Numbered from the stretch's first letter, positions 1-8,538 are shown. The stretch: DNA of 64,000 nucleotides from Cellvibrio sp. 79 (GCA_003056245.1 MVDH01000001.1:1173679-1237678); one strand, 5' to 3'. Program-made: numbers and translations. The notes: generated by a model from the sequence alone, not told the origin.

Positions 1-345
1 TTGCCACACACTTCCTTCACCTTGCATCACCTGTTCAATTTGCGGGCCAATCACCGGCCAGATTTCTTCCCAGCATTCTTCACCATATTGGCCCAATGCA
101 TGAGGATGCCGTTCTGAACCAATGGATTGACGATAAGCATCGTTATAAAACTGAATTAAATCCGGACCCCACCAAATGAACATCGGGTGGGCAGAACTCA
201 GCATCAGTCTGATCGTGGTTTTCAATGCTTGCGCCCACTCTACAGGGTTCCCGAGCGGCGAATTATCCCAATCATATTCCCTGATCAACTGCCCCATCTC
301 TCCACCACCGGATAAGAATTTATGGGCATGCAATATTTCGTTCAT
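1..345 (-). CDS. PAS-domain sensor histidine kinase, N-terminal part (cut by window edge)
   Basis: The first 115 codons of a gene that continues beyond the left edge, read on the minus strand from an ATG at 345. The translation has the opening seen in many large soluble PAS/GAF sensor kinases: a Gly-Gly-Gly-Glu-Met stretch near residue 13, then a PAS-type core with HPMFIWWGPDLIQFYNDAYR (about residues 54-73) and GQYGEECWEEIWPVIGPQIE further on. Such N-termini are followed in known proteins by further PAS/GAF domains, HisKA and HATPase and often a receiver, but none of that lies in this window. The kinase role is therefore inferred from the N-terminal domain only. No signal peptide or membrane segment is visible, so it is probably cytosolic. 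Confidence 0.75.
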   Translation of the reverse strand, partial: MNEILHAHKFLSGGGEMGQLIREYDWDNSPLGNPVEWAQALKTTIRLMLSSAHPMFIWWGPDLIQFYNDAYRQSIGSERHPHALGQYGEECWEEIWPVIGPQIEQVMQGEGSVWQ

Positions 346-476
346 AATTTAGCCTTGTGGGGTGATGAAGCAATCGGGAAATGGAGATAAGTTTTTAGCA
401 ACCAACGTGATTCGATGATCACACATTTATGTGAATCGGGATATGACACTCGCAAGGAAATAGAGATTTACAGAAC

Positions 477-503
477 AGGCGGCTCACAAAAGCCGCCTTT
501 TTT
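477..503 (+). terminator. GC-rich hairpin followed by T-run
   Basis: An inverted repeat (aggcggct / agccgcct) with a short loop, followed on the plus strand by six or more T. It has the form of a rho-independent terminator reading rightwards. No rightward gene is seen upstream, so it may act on both strands downstream of the leftward gene at 544-861. Confidence 0.5.
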
Positions 504-543
504 AAAGCTTGGTTTTTTTTAAGCTGAACTTTAAGACTGAAGT

Positions 544-861
544 TTAAAGCGAAAGCTGTTTCTTAAGATGCCCATCAATTCTATCAATCACTCGCGCAAC
601 ACTATTAATTGCCCATTGCGGCAACTTCATGCGCTCATTAACTTCATACAGCAACATTTCCAATACCAGCGTCTGACAATACAGTTGGTGGACCGCATCT
701 TCATCCGTTACTACGGGCACCGGCATGCGGAGTACAGTAATCGCTTCGCCCGTGGGCGAATGGATTTCAAGGCGGGACTTTTTATAAAACGCGTATTGGA
801 ACTGATCGAGTTTAATAACGCAGGTTGTGGGGAACGGGGGAGGGGGAGTTGTATTATCCAT
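544..861 (-). CDS. Small protein of unknown function with long structured 5' leader
   Basis: A 105-residue protein, unrecognised with certainty. It opens with a proline-rich stretch (MDNTTPPPPFPT), has a central hydrophobic helix with LVLEMLLYEV and ends with a basic amphipathic helix around VARVIDRIDGHLKKQ. There is no signal peptide. The layout is a short Pro-rich start, a helical body, and an upstream leader rich in hairpins behind a strong promoter. It recalls the small DUF6124-type genes of Pseudomonas, but that is an impression and not a homology claim. Supporting a real gene is a consensus-like promoter at 1098-1126 pointing at it. Against it, the Shine-Dalgarno is weak and another open frame overlaps on the same strand through the leader. 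Confidence 0.5.
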   Translation of the reverse strand: MDNTTPPPPFPTTCVIKLDQFQYAFYKKSRLEIHSPTGEAITVLRMPVPVVTDEDAVHQLYCQTLVLEMLLYEVNERMKLPQWAINSVARVIDRIDGHLKKQLSL

Positions 862-1097
862 AATAAAAATCTCATGGTTTGAGTTTCAAAACCGCAACCA
901 CGGGTGAGATTCGTGGGGGCGGACTGGACAGGGTTCTCACCGCCGGCCTCAAACCAACACCGGCCCACCCGAAGGTGGCCCCGCCCAGCCGCCATAACAA
1001 CAGGCACGGCTGCACGGGACACATACGCAAGCGTATGGCCAGTCTGAGATTTGGCGGGGGTGAGATTCCCGGCTACGGGATTTACCGTAGCGCGGGC
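862..1097 (-). promoter_or_regulatory. Hairpin-rich transcribed leader of the 544-861 gene
   Basis: About 230 bases lie between the promoter and the ATG at 861, much more GC-rich than the flanks. Several hairpins are visible: gctacgg/ccgtagc at 1072-1091, the perfect palindrome catacgcaagcgtatg at 1023-1038, and a ggccacc/ggtgggcc stem closed by a TTCG loop at 962-980. The phrase AATCTCACCC occurs twice on the minus strand. This looks like a structured RNA leader, and regulation of the downstream gene by it is inference. Confidence 0.45.
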
Positions 1098-1126
1098 AGG
1101 TTAGTGGATGAGGATAGGGCTGTCAA
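1098..1126 (-). promoter_or_regulatory. Sigma-70 type promoter
   Basis: On the minus strand TTGACA (1121-1126) is followed by a 17-base spacer and TAACCT (1098-1103). The -35 is perfect and the spacing ideal. It points into the hairpin-rich leader and the small gene at 544-861. Confidence 0.6.
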
Positions 1127-1166
1127 CGCAAGCGCGGTAATGGGTTGTAATTTGTACTGGCGCTGA

Positions 1167-1520
1167 ATGTTGCTATGGTCTTTAATTAGTTTTCTTCGCT
1201 GGGCATAGCTGAGTTTATAAACTGCAATGGATTTAAGGTCTGAAAGGTGCCCAAAGCGGAAGTTGGTGCATTAATCAGTCGTTGGGCAGAAATTTAGCTT
1301 GATAGAATCCGGAAAAAGGGAATTTAAGTTTGAAGTATTTCGCCTTTCGACTCGATAATAGAATTTGATAGTGCAAATGAATGGCAGTAGTGGTGCTCGA
1401 TTAAAAGGCTTGCTACTCAATAAACTTTTAAACCTTAGACGGAAAATTTCTAGTTTGAAATGCGGAAATTTCATCCAATTACATTGTTAGTTTTATCTCA
1501 GGGTTTGGTGCAATCCGATA
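1167..1520. other. Intergenic region without recognised gene
   Basis: AT-rich stretch before the first HEPN-like gene. The only feature noted is gttagttttat at 1486-1496. Its exact inverse lies just after the next gene (3212-3222), so that gene is bracketed by an 11-base inverted repeat. Confidence 0.4.
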
Positions 1521-3215
1521 ATGAATATATATGATTTAAGTAGTTTAAAACTATTGTCCGATGAACCTGATTCTGATGACGATTTACAATTGTGGTATCA
1601 ACAAACAGACGTTTGTGGTTTTTTGTCTTCTGATGAAAGTGATGAGTATGTACTTCTATATGCCTCATTACCTCACGTCTTTCTCCATGCAATATTTTTA
1701 CCTGGTTCTCATGCACAACAAGATAATTTCGAAAACTTGATACACTGGAGTGGCAACCCGTTTTCGTCTTGGAGCGTTTCATGTTCTTCAGAAGATGTGA
1801 CTATAGAAAACCCTTTATCTAGTTTCGGAGACAAATCTTTAACTCATGGTGAGCAGATCATCTTTGCGCGTTCATTTGACGGTGTAAATGGCAGCGAAAC
1901 TTACTACGAGATAAATCAAAAAATAGCTCACTCTTTAGGTATTCATTATGTCGCAGAACGAAAGTCTTGGTGTAAGTTAGACTCTCACGGAGAAATTGAT
2001 GAGGCTGTTAAAATAGTTAAAGTTGATGAAGATAAGAAAGAAGTGGGAACCTTTATTTGTGCCAAAAGATATATCTTAGGTGAATATGCGGGAATAGAAA
2101 GTCATAAGCTATTTCGAATGTTTGATTTTACTCGCTATAAAACGGGTTGTTTTAACGGCTGGGGTTCTGGAAGAGAGTCTATAGAAATAAATAAAAATAA
2201 TATTTTTGGTAGTCTTAATATAGTTAGAGGTGTCGGCAGTTATTCCCGAGGATTTCAAATATTAGACATAGCTATCCCTAAAAATAAAATAATTTCCAAT
2301 ATATGGGGAAACTCTGAAGAAGAAAAAGAATACTGTAGCTACATAGCACAAGACTGGAAAAATAACGTAATAAAAGAACTATCGTGTAATCCAAGTTGTT
2401 TGGCAAATTACTTCACTGAGTCGGATTTGCCTTTTGAAATAACGCCCGCATTTTTTAAACCAGAAGTCTTGTTAAAATATAAAACCGATCGAGATAAGTA
2501 TACTCTTAATAGTCGCAGTGTATATTGTCGGGGTGCATGGGAATTAAGGACATTTGATGTCAACTCTGCTGGTCAAGTTCATACATATCTAATATACCTT
2601 AGCCACTTACCATATGAGGAGCAATTGCATTGGAAGCAATACAATGAGCCCCCAAAAGCCCCAATTTCAAAGCGTGCCATGGAAAATGATATTGAGGGGA
2701 AGTGGAGTAGCGATTATGACGCTTTGTTGAGTCTGAAATACAAACTAGAAAAGTTGAATACTGAGGGAGTTCCTTGGTGGAAACTCAGAGATAAAAATGC
2801 ACCTGACAAAGTTCATTATCCATATACGAGTTCTCGGGATGAATGGGCTGAAGAAATATTGAATTTAGACCAGTTGATTATTGAAGGTTTAGAGGAAAAA
2901 TGGCTTAGAAGAAAAGCAAAAGATCTAAATTTAAATCCTGATGCTAGATTACGAGCATTAAAATTAATTGAAGTGATATTAGTTGGAGTTGGGTTTGAAG
3001 CCGATCATGCTCGCGAAATAATGGCACCGTTTCATGTGGTTCACAACGCACGTTCGATCTTGAAAGGGCATACCTTAGGGCAGGAATCAGAAGAATTAAG
3101 AAAGAACGCGATAGCTGAGTATGGTAACTATAAAAATCACTACGAAAAAATATGTGCTGATTGTGATGAATCTATAGAGATTATCACTAATGCACTTAGT
3201 GATATTTCATCATAA
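1521..3215 (+). CDS. Unknown protein with HEPN-like C-terminal motif
   Basis: A 564-residue protein that I cannot assign to a named family. It starts with an acidic region (residues 10-22), has a mixed alpha/beta middle, and ends with a helical C-terminal third. There R511 and H517 form an R-x5-H pair in a helix (NARSILKGH), followed by a charged helix rich in E, K, N and Y. R-x(4-6)-H is the catalytic motif of HEPN ribonucleases, so the C-terminal region may be a HEPN-like domain; this is inference from motif and helix layout. The gene is clearly more AT-rich than the enzyme genes further on, suggesting transfer. It is followed by a second gene with a HEPN motif, and both have the same repeat after their stop codons. 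A defence or RNA-cleavage role is possible but unproven. Confidence 0.6.
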   Translation: MNIYDLSSLKLLSDEPDSDDDLQLWYQQTDVCGFLSSDESDEYVLLYASLPHVFLHAIFLPGSHAQQDNFENLIHWSGNPFSSWSVSCSSEDVTIENPLSSFGDKSLTHGEQIIFARSFDGVNGSETYYEINQKIAHSLGIHYVAERKSWCKLDSHGEIDEAVKIVKVDEDKKEVGTFICAKRYILGEYAGIESHKLFRMFDFTRYKTGCFNGWGSGRESIEINKNNIFGSLNIVRGVGSYSRGFQILDIAIPKNKIISNIWGNSEEEKEYCSYIAQDWKNNVIKELSCNPSCLANYFTESDLPFEITPAFFKPEVLLKYKTDRDKYTLNSRSVYCRGAWELRTFDVNSAGQVHTYLIYLSHLPYEEQLHWKQYNEPPKAPISKRAMENDIEGKWSSDYDALLSLKYKLEKLNTEGVPWWKLRDKNAPDKVHYPYTSSRDEWAEEILNLDQLIIEGLEEKWLRRKAKDLNLNPDARLRALKLIEVILVGVGFEADHAREIMAPFHVVHNARSILKGHTLGQESEELRKNAIAEYGNYKNHYEKICADCDESIEIITNALSDISS

Positions 3216-3291
3216 AACTAACAAGCGACTGTGGTAAAAACATCCATATTTTACCAAGTTGAATGTCTGCTTCTGGCCGAAAGCAGAAACA
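3212..3291 (+). repeat. 3' flanking repeat, copy 1
   Basis: Immediately after the gene ending at 3215 comes aaactaacaagcgactgt, then a tggtaaaa/ttttacca hairpin, then aatgtctgcttctggccgaa with gcag following. The same two blocks in the same order follow the next gene at 4265-4369, so this is a gene-associated repeat and not chance. Confidence 0.55.
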
Positions 3292-3427
3292 CAAATTATT
3301 CATTTAACTATCGCCAAAATCTCAACCCACCAAAACCAAGGACATCAACCAATGATAGATTTCAATAACAAAGGCTTTTCAAGCTCAAGCAAAATAACGA
3401 ATATGCTGAAAAGGTAAAGCAGCACGT

Positions 3428-3451
3428 AGGTTGGGCAGTCATGCCCAACCT
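3428..3451. repeat. Hairpin aggttgggca-gtca-tgcccaacct
   Basis: Perfect 10-base inverted repeat with a 4-base loop. A second hairpin with the same 8-base arm is at 3519-3538. Such short palindromes are common scattered intergenic repeats in gammaproteobacteria. Confidence 0.6.
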
Positions 3452-3518
3452 TAAAGCGTAAACACATAGAAAAATTTCTATATCGATTAACTATCTATTG
3501 ATTTGCATGTCATGGGAT

Positions 3519-3538
3519 GTTGGGCATTGCTGCCCAAC
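3519..3538. repeat. Hairpin gttgggca-ttgc-tgcccaac
   Basis: Second copy of the hairpin at 3428-3451, with the same arm and a different 4-base loop. It lies just ahead of the gene starting at 3588. Confidence 0.6.
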
Positions 3539-3587
3539 CCACTCGCTCGCTTGCTTGCTGTTAGCTCTACGGGAGAACTCCTCGAAT

Positions 3588-4268
3588 ATGTCAAAAAATA
3601 TACATCCAACAGACGCATTGAAGCCTATTGATCAAGTGTTAGTTGCTGATCCGAGAAGTAAAGGCTTTGAGCTAGCCGAATGGCATTCTAGAATTGCTGA
3701 GATTGTCCTTGTTGAAACTACGCCCATAGAAGTTAGGCAGATTTTTGAAAACGCTAAAAATATTGTGCTGTACGCATATTTCGCATATAGGTTGCACCAG
3801 CCAGCGGAGATTTTAGGCTATACCGCATTAGAAAAAGCATTGAAATTGAAGTTTGAGCTAGAACAAGAAAATATAATTTTAGAAAAATACCCAAAGAAAC
3901 TCGCGGATTACATGAATGTCGCTTTGGCTCAAGGTTGGATTAAGAGCGAAGGATACAATTCTTACCGCCTATTAGCTTCTTCGCGAGTTCAACAAAAGAA
4001 AATCGTTGAGCTAATTAAATCCGGTGCGCTTGATCATCAAGAATCTATACCTATTCCAGAGACGGAAGAGCATGAAATTATTACTGAAATGCGTGAGATG
4101 GGTATTGCAGAGCGAGTTCTGCATGCTGGGCGCCATGTCAGGAATATCCTCGCTCACGGAGATGGAGGGTTAGCACCCTCTGCAATTAGTACACTGAAAA
4201 AAATTGCCGAAGAGATAAACCAACTATATTCTTGTTCTGCGTACGGAACGAAGGATAAAACACAATAA
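3588..4268 (+). CDS. HEPN-motif protein of unknown function
   Basis: 226 residues from the ATG at 3588. I chose this over an in-frame ATG at 3498 because gggag lies about 12 bases before it and because the longer version would start inside the 3519-3538 hairpin repeat. The protein is mostly helical. Near the C-terminus R185-N-I-L-A-H190 gives the canonical HEPN R-x4-H motif in the usual helical context (GRHVRNILAHGDGG). HEPN proteins are often RNases in toxin-antitoxin or abortive-infection systems, or structural helical domains. No nucleotidyltransferase partner (MNT) is adjacent. The neighbour upstream also has an R-x5-H motif, so the two could form a pair; this is inference. AT-rich composition and shared 3' repeats mark the pair as accessory. 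Confidence 0.65.
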   Translation: MSKNIHPTDALKPIDQVLVADPRSKGFELAEWHSRIAEIVLVETTPIEVRQIFENAKNIVLYAYFAYRLHQPAEILGYTALEKALKLKFELEQENIILEKYPKKLADYMNVALAQGWIKSEGYNSYRLLASSRVQQKKIVELIKSGALDHQESIPIPETEEHEIITEMREMGIAERVLHAGRHVRNILAHGDGGLAPSAISTLKKIAEEINQLYSCSAYGTKDKTQ

Positions 4269-4369
4269 ACTAACAAGCGACTGTCGTAAAAAAATAGGTA
4301 AAGTTGGCTGGAATCGTTTTTTCGCATTTGCTTTTTACTACCGCAATGTCCGCTCTTGGCCGAATGCAG
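4265..4369 (+). repeat. 3' flanking repeat, copy 2
   Basis: Begins aactaacaagcgactgtcg right after the stop codon at 4268, holds a gtaaaaa/tttttac pair, and ends with aatgtccgctcttggccgaa then tgcag. It matches copy 1 at 3212-3291 block by block, with a longer middle. Confidence 0.55.
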
Positions 4370-4609
4370 CTATAATATCTCCAATTTGCTAATCGACTGT
4401 GACTATCATAAGCCACAATTCTGTTAAAGGTTTATTGGAAGCGCTGGCGAAGGGCATGGCTAATATACGGCACGCACATTGAGATTGGATGCGCCGCTAG
4501 CCTTGATAACACTGATGATTTAGATTTCACAAATATTTAAATCATCTACATTAGATTTTTTACCAAGCCACAACAACGTGGATTTTTTTATAAATTCTGA
4601 AACCCCCCC
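4370..4609. other. Intergenic region between accessory pair and DUF481 gene
   Basis: No gene seen. The right part (4520-4600) is AT-rich with short inverted pieces around aaatcat and ends in a run of C at 4604-4611, just outside the leftward DUF481 stop codon. Confidence 0.4.
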
Positions 4610-5608
4610 CTAAAAGTTCACACCTACACCAAGCACATAGCTACTGTCTTTGATCAAACCGAATTTAAACCGTGTTTCGTTGTAATCGTATTTAAAAGAA
4701 ATGTGAATGTTATGTTGGAAATAATAACGCAGTCCGCTGCTGGTATTGGCGATGTAAGTGATTTGTTCAATGATGGGGTCTGATATATGTATGTCAGAAA
4801 ATGTTTCCAGCTTTTCGTTTAACCACAGTTGTTTGTAGTTTAACGCGAGTGCCCATGCACCAAATTCCAGTTCGGTTGGCCCTGACTCCAGCCACAAGCG
4901 GTTGTAGGTGATAATGGTATCCAACCTGTCTTTGCCTTCGCCCCATAAGCGATAACCTGGCCCCGCGCCCAGATTCCAGTATTGGCTAACAATATCCACA
5001 CCTTCTTCACGATAGATGTTGTCTGAGCGTAGTAGCCAGTGGCTGTCCAATAAAAAATCCAGTGTGTAACTGGCTTCAGCCGTATCTTCCGTAACCCGAT
5101 TGCGATCTTTGTCGCGTTTTGATTCTGCTTTGAGTGTATGTCGCCACCGCTTTGACTCAAGGTTAAGTTCCGCATTGACATGGAGCTTTTGTTTGCGATT
5201 TTGATCATTATCGACATCCAGTGATGTTTCCAATAATCCCTTTTTTTCCCAATTGTGGTGCGATGGAATTAGCGAGAGCTCCATAATGGGGATTGTTTTT
5301 CCATCAATGACAATGTGGCCGCGTTTATTGCTTTCATTAATAATAACATCGCGGGATTTTAAGTTGATTTGCCAATGTTGTTTTAATGTAGTGCTGAAGC
5401 TGTGTATTGCATCGGTATTAATCTCAAATGTGCCCGCATAGGCAGTATTAATTTTGAGGGAATTACCGGTTAGCCCCGTGATCGTGCCGCTAATGCGGTC
5501 ACCGTTATTGAGAGTCACAGTGTCTGCAAATGTAAAGTTATGAAAAAGAGCACCACCAAAAAAGATCAGGCTTTTAACAATACGCGATTGCGTTGCAATT
5601 AATTTCAC
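4610..5608 (-). CDS. DUF481 family outer-membrane beta-barrel protein
   Basis: 332 residues with an N-terminal signal peptide (hydrophobic IVKSLIFFGGALF, then a cut near residue 28 after FTFA). The first part has DTVTLNNGDRISGTITGL, the small beta domain often found before DUF481 barrels. The rest has alternating aromatic beta strands (HWLLRSDNIYREEG, YWNLGAGPGYRLW, LRYYFQHNIHISFKYDY) and ends with a phenylalanine (GVGVNF), the usual signal for outer-membrane insertion. DUF481 (YdiY-like) proteins are salt- or acid-responsive barrels of unclear function. A second, diverged DUF481 protein is at 10119-10928. The gene stands alone, divergent from the TraB-like gene at 5821. Confidence 0.8.
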   Translation of the reverse strand: MKLIATQSRIVKSLIFFGGALFHNFTFADTVTLNNGDRISGTITGLTGNSLKINTAYAGTFEINTDAIHSFSTTLKQHWQINLKSRDVIINESNKRGHIVIDGKTIPIMELSLIPSHHNWEKKGLLETSLDVDNDQNRKQKLHVNAELNLESKRWRHTLKAESKRDKDRNRVTEDTAEASYTLDFLLDSHWLLRSDNIYREEGVDIVSQYWNLGAGPGYRLWGEGKDRLDTIITYNRLWLESGPTELEFGAWALALNYKQLWLNEKLETFSDIHISDPIIEQITYIANTSSGLRYYFQHNIHISFKYDYNETRFKFGLIKDSSYVLGVGVNF

Positions 5609-5820
5609 AGGTTCTCCATTTGCAGCTAGATAAAAGCGGGTCTGATCGAGCCAGAATGAATAAATTTTCTTAAATTTAATGACTGACTTCTCATTTTTTA
5701 GCGCCCGTCCAATGAATTGCCATTGGCACTTACAAAGTGGGTTTGTGCTGCTATAGTTAGCAGCGACTTACGGCCTTGTCGATCCATTATGAAGTATCGC
5801 TGGATTAAAGGAGAACTATT

Positions 5821-6924
5821 TTGGCGGAGATCGTTTCGTTTGGTCAAAGACTAAAAATCAGCGTCTTGGCTATTGCAATTTTTGTGTTTGGCATCGGATT
5901 TTTATTGGGAGCGCTAGCCCTTGTTTCATGGTCTTTTTGGTTGTTCCTTGCGGTTATTATCACTATCGCCATAGTCGCACTCCCCATTGCATGTTTGATA
6001 AAAAAACTTCTGGCAAGATTCTCTGCCTATTCAACAATTCATCGTTTCAGAAATATCTGGCTGATGCTCGTTTTATTAATAACCTCTGTTGTGACCTTTC
6101 CCTATTTTTACCTTGCAGTAAAGAGTGAAACAGCACCTTTGGTTTTACCCCAGGCTGTTCTGAGTGATGGTAATAAAACCGTCATTTTTCAGGGAATGGT
6201 GCATGTGGGTTCCGAGAATTTTTATAAATCGGTTGTGTATGATTTGGAAGAAGCCCTCGATGAAGGTTACAAACTTTATTATGAGGGGATAATGCCATCG
6301 AGCCCCGACGCTGATAAATGGTTTTCCGACACGATCGCAGGCGGGGCGTCCTTATCGGATAACTATCGCCAACTTGCCGATGTATGCGGCGTGAAATTCC
6401 AGCTCGATTATTTTAAATTATTGATCCACGATATTCAGGCGCGTCCAGAGCGCCATGCTACGGTAGATGTGACTACTGCCGATTTGAAAAAAGAGTACGA
6501 GCGTTTGCTTGTGGAAAATCCGGTATTTGCAGCAGCGATTGCCGAGGAAGGTGATAACAAATCTGAAAAAAAAGGCTTGTCGGATGATGCGGCTAATAAA
6601 ATATTCAGCTTTGTACAACATGCCAATGATAACCAAAAAAATATCATCGGCACTTTATGCCGTGGTTTTTTTGTTTATGCGTTAAAGGTAACTCCTGACA
6701 AAAAACCGCATACACTTGATCCATTGCTACTGGATTTTCGTAACAAACATCTCGCACAACAGATACAAGCCGATTCCAATCCAAAAATCTATATTACCTA
6801 CGGGGCAGGTCATCTGCCGGGTCTCATTCAATTATTGCGTGAGGGGAACCCGGCATGGGAGGTTAAATCGCTTAAATGGATTCGGGGCATGGCGGCGCCT
6901 GAGCATCTTGAAGGTCAACTTTAA
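5821..6924 (+). CDS. TraB/GumN-like membrane protein
   Basis: 367 residues from a TTG start supported by aaaggag about 9 bases upstream. Three hydrophobic segments (about residues 12-32, 36-60 and 80-101) anchor it in the inner membrane. The soluble part carries marks of the TraB/PrgY/GumN/Tiki superfamily: GMVHVGSENFY near residue 123, LYYEG near 156 and ITYGAGHLPGL near 335. Members of this fold include metalloproteases (Tiki) and pheromone-shutdown proteins (PrgY); the bacterial membrane versions are uncharacterised. The His of HVGS, the Glu of YYEG and the GAGH His are the likely metal-site residues. It is followed after 34 bases by a lipoprotein gene and then a glycine-rich exported protein, a likely envelope operon. 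Confidence 0.7.
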   Translation: MAEIVSFGQRLKISVLAIAIFVFGIGFLLGALALVSWSFWLFLAVIITIAIVALPIACLIKKLLARFSAYSTIHRFRNIWLMLVLLITSVVTFPYFYLAVKSETAPLVLPQAVLSDGNKTVIFQGMVHVGSENFYKSVVYDLEEALDEGYKLYYEGIMPSSPDADKWFSDTIAGGASLSDNYRQLADVCGVKFQLDYFKLLIHDIQARPERHATVDVTTADLKKEYERLLVENPVFAAAIAEEGDNKSEKKGLSDDAANKIFSFVQHANDNQKNIIGTLCRGFFVYALKVTPDKKPHTLDPLLLDFRNKHLAQQIQADSNPKIYITYGAGHLPGLIQLLREGNPAWEVKSLKWIRGMAAPEHLEGQL

Positions 6925-6958
6925 TCATTAATTAGATAATGCGGTAAAAGGAGGGTGC

Positions 6959-7819
6959 ATGAAATTCATTAATTACTTTGGTTTGCTGGTGATGGCGTTA
7001 ATGTTGGGTGCTTGTGTTTCCATGAAAGAGAGTACCGCTGTAAACCATAATGGGTTTGAGCAGGGCATTAGTGTTGTTCATGGGTTGCCCAAAATATTAC
7101 CGGGAAAATCATCGCCGATTCCCGGTGTTCCTTATGTATTTATTTTGCCGGATTCAGCTGCGACCTTATTGGTCCCCATCCCGTTTGTGGGTGATGCTGT
7201 GGTAAATCAAATGCATCAAAGCACATCGAATGCGTATAAAAATAAGTTTACGGCGGCCGACCCTTATGAGTACGCGCTCAAGAGTTTGCAAAAGACATCA
7301 TTTTACAAAGCGGAAAACGCGGCTTATAAATTGTATCCGTACGCGGTTATTCAGCAGGGATATGATGATATTTACCGGGTATCACTGGTGTATCACGTGG
7401 AAGGATCTAATTGGGTGGGCCGTTACCTTTACCATTTGCCAACAACCTATCCCAAAGCGCAATTTGTTAACACACCGCCATCCGAGATTAAATCTTTGCA
7501 AGCCGAACTTTCCGCTGGTGCAGATGAGTTATCGAATTTGCTCAAACGTGACGAGGCTGGGGAGCTCTCGCCGCGTGGAAAGAAGGCGACCCTGGGCAGT
7601 TTATTTATCGTAGGGGGCAGAATTGCCGGTGTAGTCTCACCTGACGTATTGGCGTATCCCAACATCGATATTATTGAAGACGCAAACGATTATGTTATTG
7701 CCCGCAGTGCGGGTGATATGAAAACCGATGGGCAGTCGGGCGGGATGCTGTTTGGTGTGCATTATTTCCATAGAAACCAATTGCACACGTACAAAGTGAC
7801 AGCGGAAGGTAATAAATAA
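6959..7819 (+). CDS. Putative lipoprotein of unknown function
   Basis: 286 residues with a lipoprotein signal: MKFINYFGLLVMALMLGAC has a basic start, a hydrophobic core and the lipobox LGAC with Cys19. The residues after Cys are VSMKES, with no Asp at +2, so outer-membrane sorting is expected. The mature part has no recognised domain; it includes a Pro/Gly-rich region (residues 45-80) and an aromatic stretch around WVGRYLYHLPTTYP. A ggaggg Shine-Dalgarno precedes the ATG. It sits 34 bases after the TraB-like gene and about 56 bases before an exported glycine-rich protein, so co-transcription is likely. Confidence 0.7.
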   Translation: MKFINYFGLLVMALMLGACVSMKESTAVNHNGFEQGISVVHGLPKILPGKSSPIPGVPYVFILPDSAATLLVPIPFVGDAVVNQMHQSTSNAYKNKFTAADPYEYALKSLQKTSFYKAENAAYKLYPYAVIQQGYDDIYRVSLVYHVEGSNWVGRYLYHLPTTYPKAQFVNTPPSEIKSLQAELSAGADELSNLLKRDEAGELSPRGKKATLGSLFIVGGRIAGVVSPDVLAYPNIDIIEDANDYVIARSAGDMKTDGQSGGMLFGVHYFHRNQLHTYKVTAEGNK

Positions 7820-7875
7820 TTTTTTATGATGTGTAGGTAAGTATTAAGACGTTAAATCAATTTAAGGAGATGTGT

Positions 7876-8466
7876 ATGAAATTGCTTCATTCAAAATTAC
7901 TGGTTGGAATCGCTATTGCCGGTTTTTCGACGGTCAGCTTTGCTGCAAAAAAAGGTGACCTAACCCAAATTGATTACGGTGTGGTAGAAAAAGTAGAAAC
8001 GGTAAAAGTGGATTCCAATATCGGTAAGGGCGTTATCGCCGGTGGCTTACTGGGCGCGGGCACTAGCGGTAAACATAGTAGCAATCATGACAAGGCAAAA
8101 CATGCGGCTGAAGGTGCCGCCGCCGTGGCGATATTAGCCGCTATTGCCGAAGGTAAGCGTAAAGCGCACTCGTATCAGGTGAAATTGACATCGGGATCAG
8201 TCGTCAAACTGGTTTCCGAAAACAAGGACATCACTGAAGGTGACTGCGTTTCAATTGAGCAGGGAGAATCGGCCAATATTCGCCGTGTATCTTCGGTGTA
8301 TTGCGAAGAGCCGGAACACGAAGCACTGCATCACCCTCATGTTCGCGCCGCCGCTTATGAAGATGCTGCTGAATGTCATACTGCAAAGGAAATGGCGATG
8401 CATGCAAAAACGGAAAAAGAAGTTGATATAGCACTGAAAAAAGTTCAGGTATTTTGCGATGATTAA
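7876..8466 (+). CDS. Exported glycine-rich (glycine-zipper-like) protein
   Basis: 196 residues from the ATG at 7876; an ATG six bases earlier overlaps the aaggag ribosome site, so the second fits better. A signal peptide ends near AGFSTVSFA. The mature part contains GKGVIAGGLLGAGTSGKHSS followed by an Ala-rich helix, which resembles the glycine-zipper membrane hairpin of SlyB/OmpA-like envelope proteins. After that comes a beta-type domain (SYQVKLTSGSVVKLVSENK) like the OB-type tail of SlyB-class proteins, and a His/Cys-containing C-terminus. The role is probably envelope integrity; this is inference. It ends at a strong terminator. Confidence 0.65.
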   Translation: MKLLHSKLLVGIAIAGFSTVSFAAKKGDLTQIDYGVVEKVETVKVDSNIGKGVIAGGLLGAGTSGKHSSNHDKAKHAAEGAAAVAILAAIAEGKRKAHSYQVKLTSGSVVKLVSENKDITEGDCVSIEQGESANIRRVSSVYCEEPEHEALHHPHVRAAAYEDAAECHTAKEMAMHAKTEKEVDIALKKVQVFCDD

Positions 8467-8474
8467 TTAAGGTA

Positions 8475-8526
8475 AAGCCAACGTAAACCTGCTGCACCAC
8501 TGGTTTACGTTGGCTTAATTTTTTAT
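8475..8526 (+). terminator. Rho-independent terminator
   Basis: Perfect 15-base inverted repeat aagccaacgtaaacc / ggtttacgttggctt with a 12-base loop, followed by aatttttt. It closes the 5821-8466 transcription unit. Confidence 0.85.
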
Positions 8527-8538
8527 TCAGGAATTTTT

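Noticed and set aside
711-1022. A 103-residue frame on the minus strand overlapping the small gene and its leader
   Set aside because: It spans the hairpin-rich leader and lies out of frame with the better-placed small ORF. No ribosome site was seen. Kept only as a note in the leader finding.
3212-3580. Integron attC sites after the HEPN-like genes (ctaacaag start and later gttgggc or gttagct)
   Set aside because: The spacing between possible core sites does not fit (about 49 or 350 bases, not 57-141), the arms do not pair as in attC, and there is no integrase in the window.
3498-3587. Upstream ATG for the second HEPN-like gene
   Set aside because: The added 30 residues (Cys-rich, hydrophobic) come from the hairpin repeat. 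The ATG at 3588 has a ribosome site and starts a normal soluble protein.
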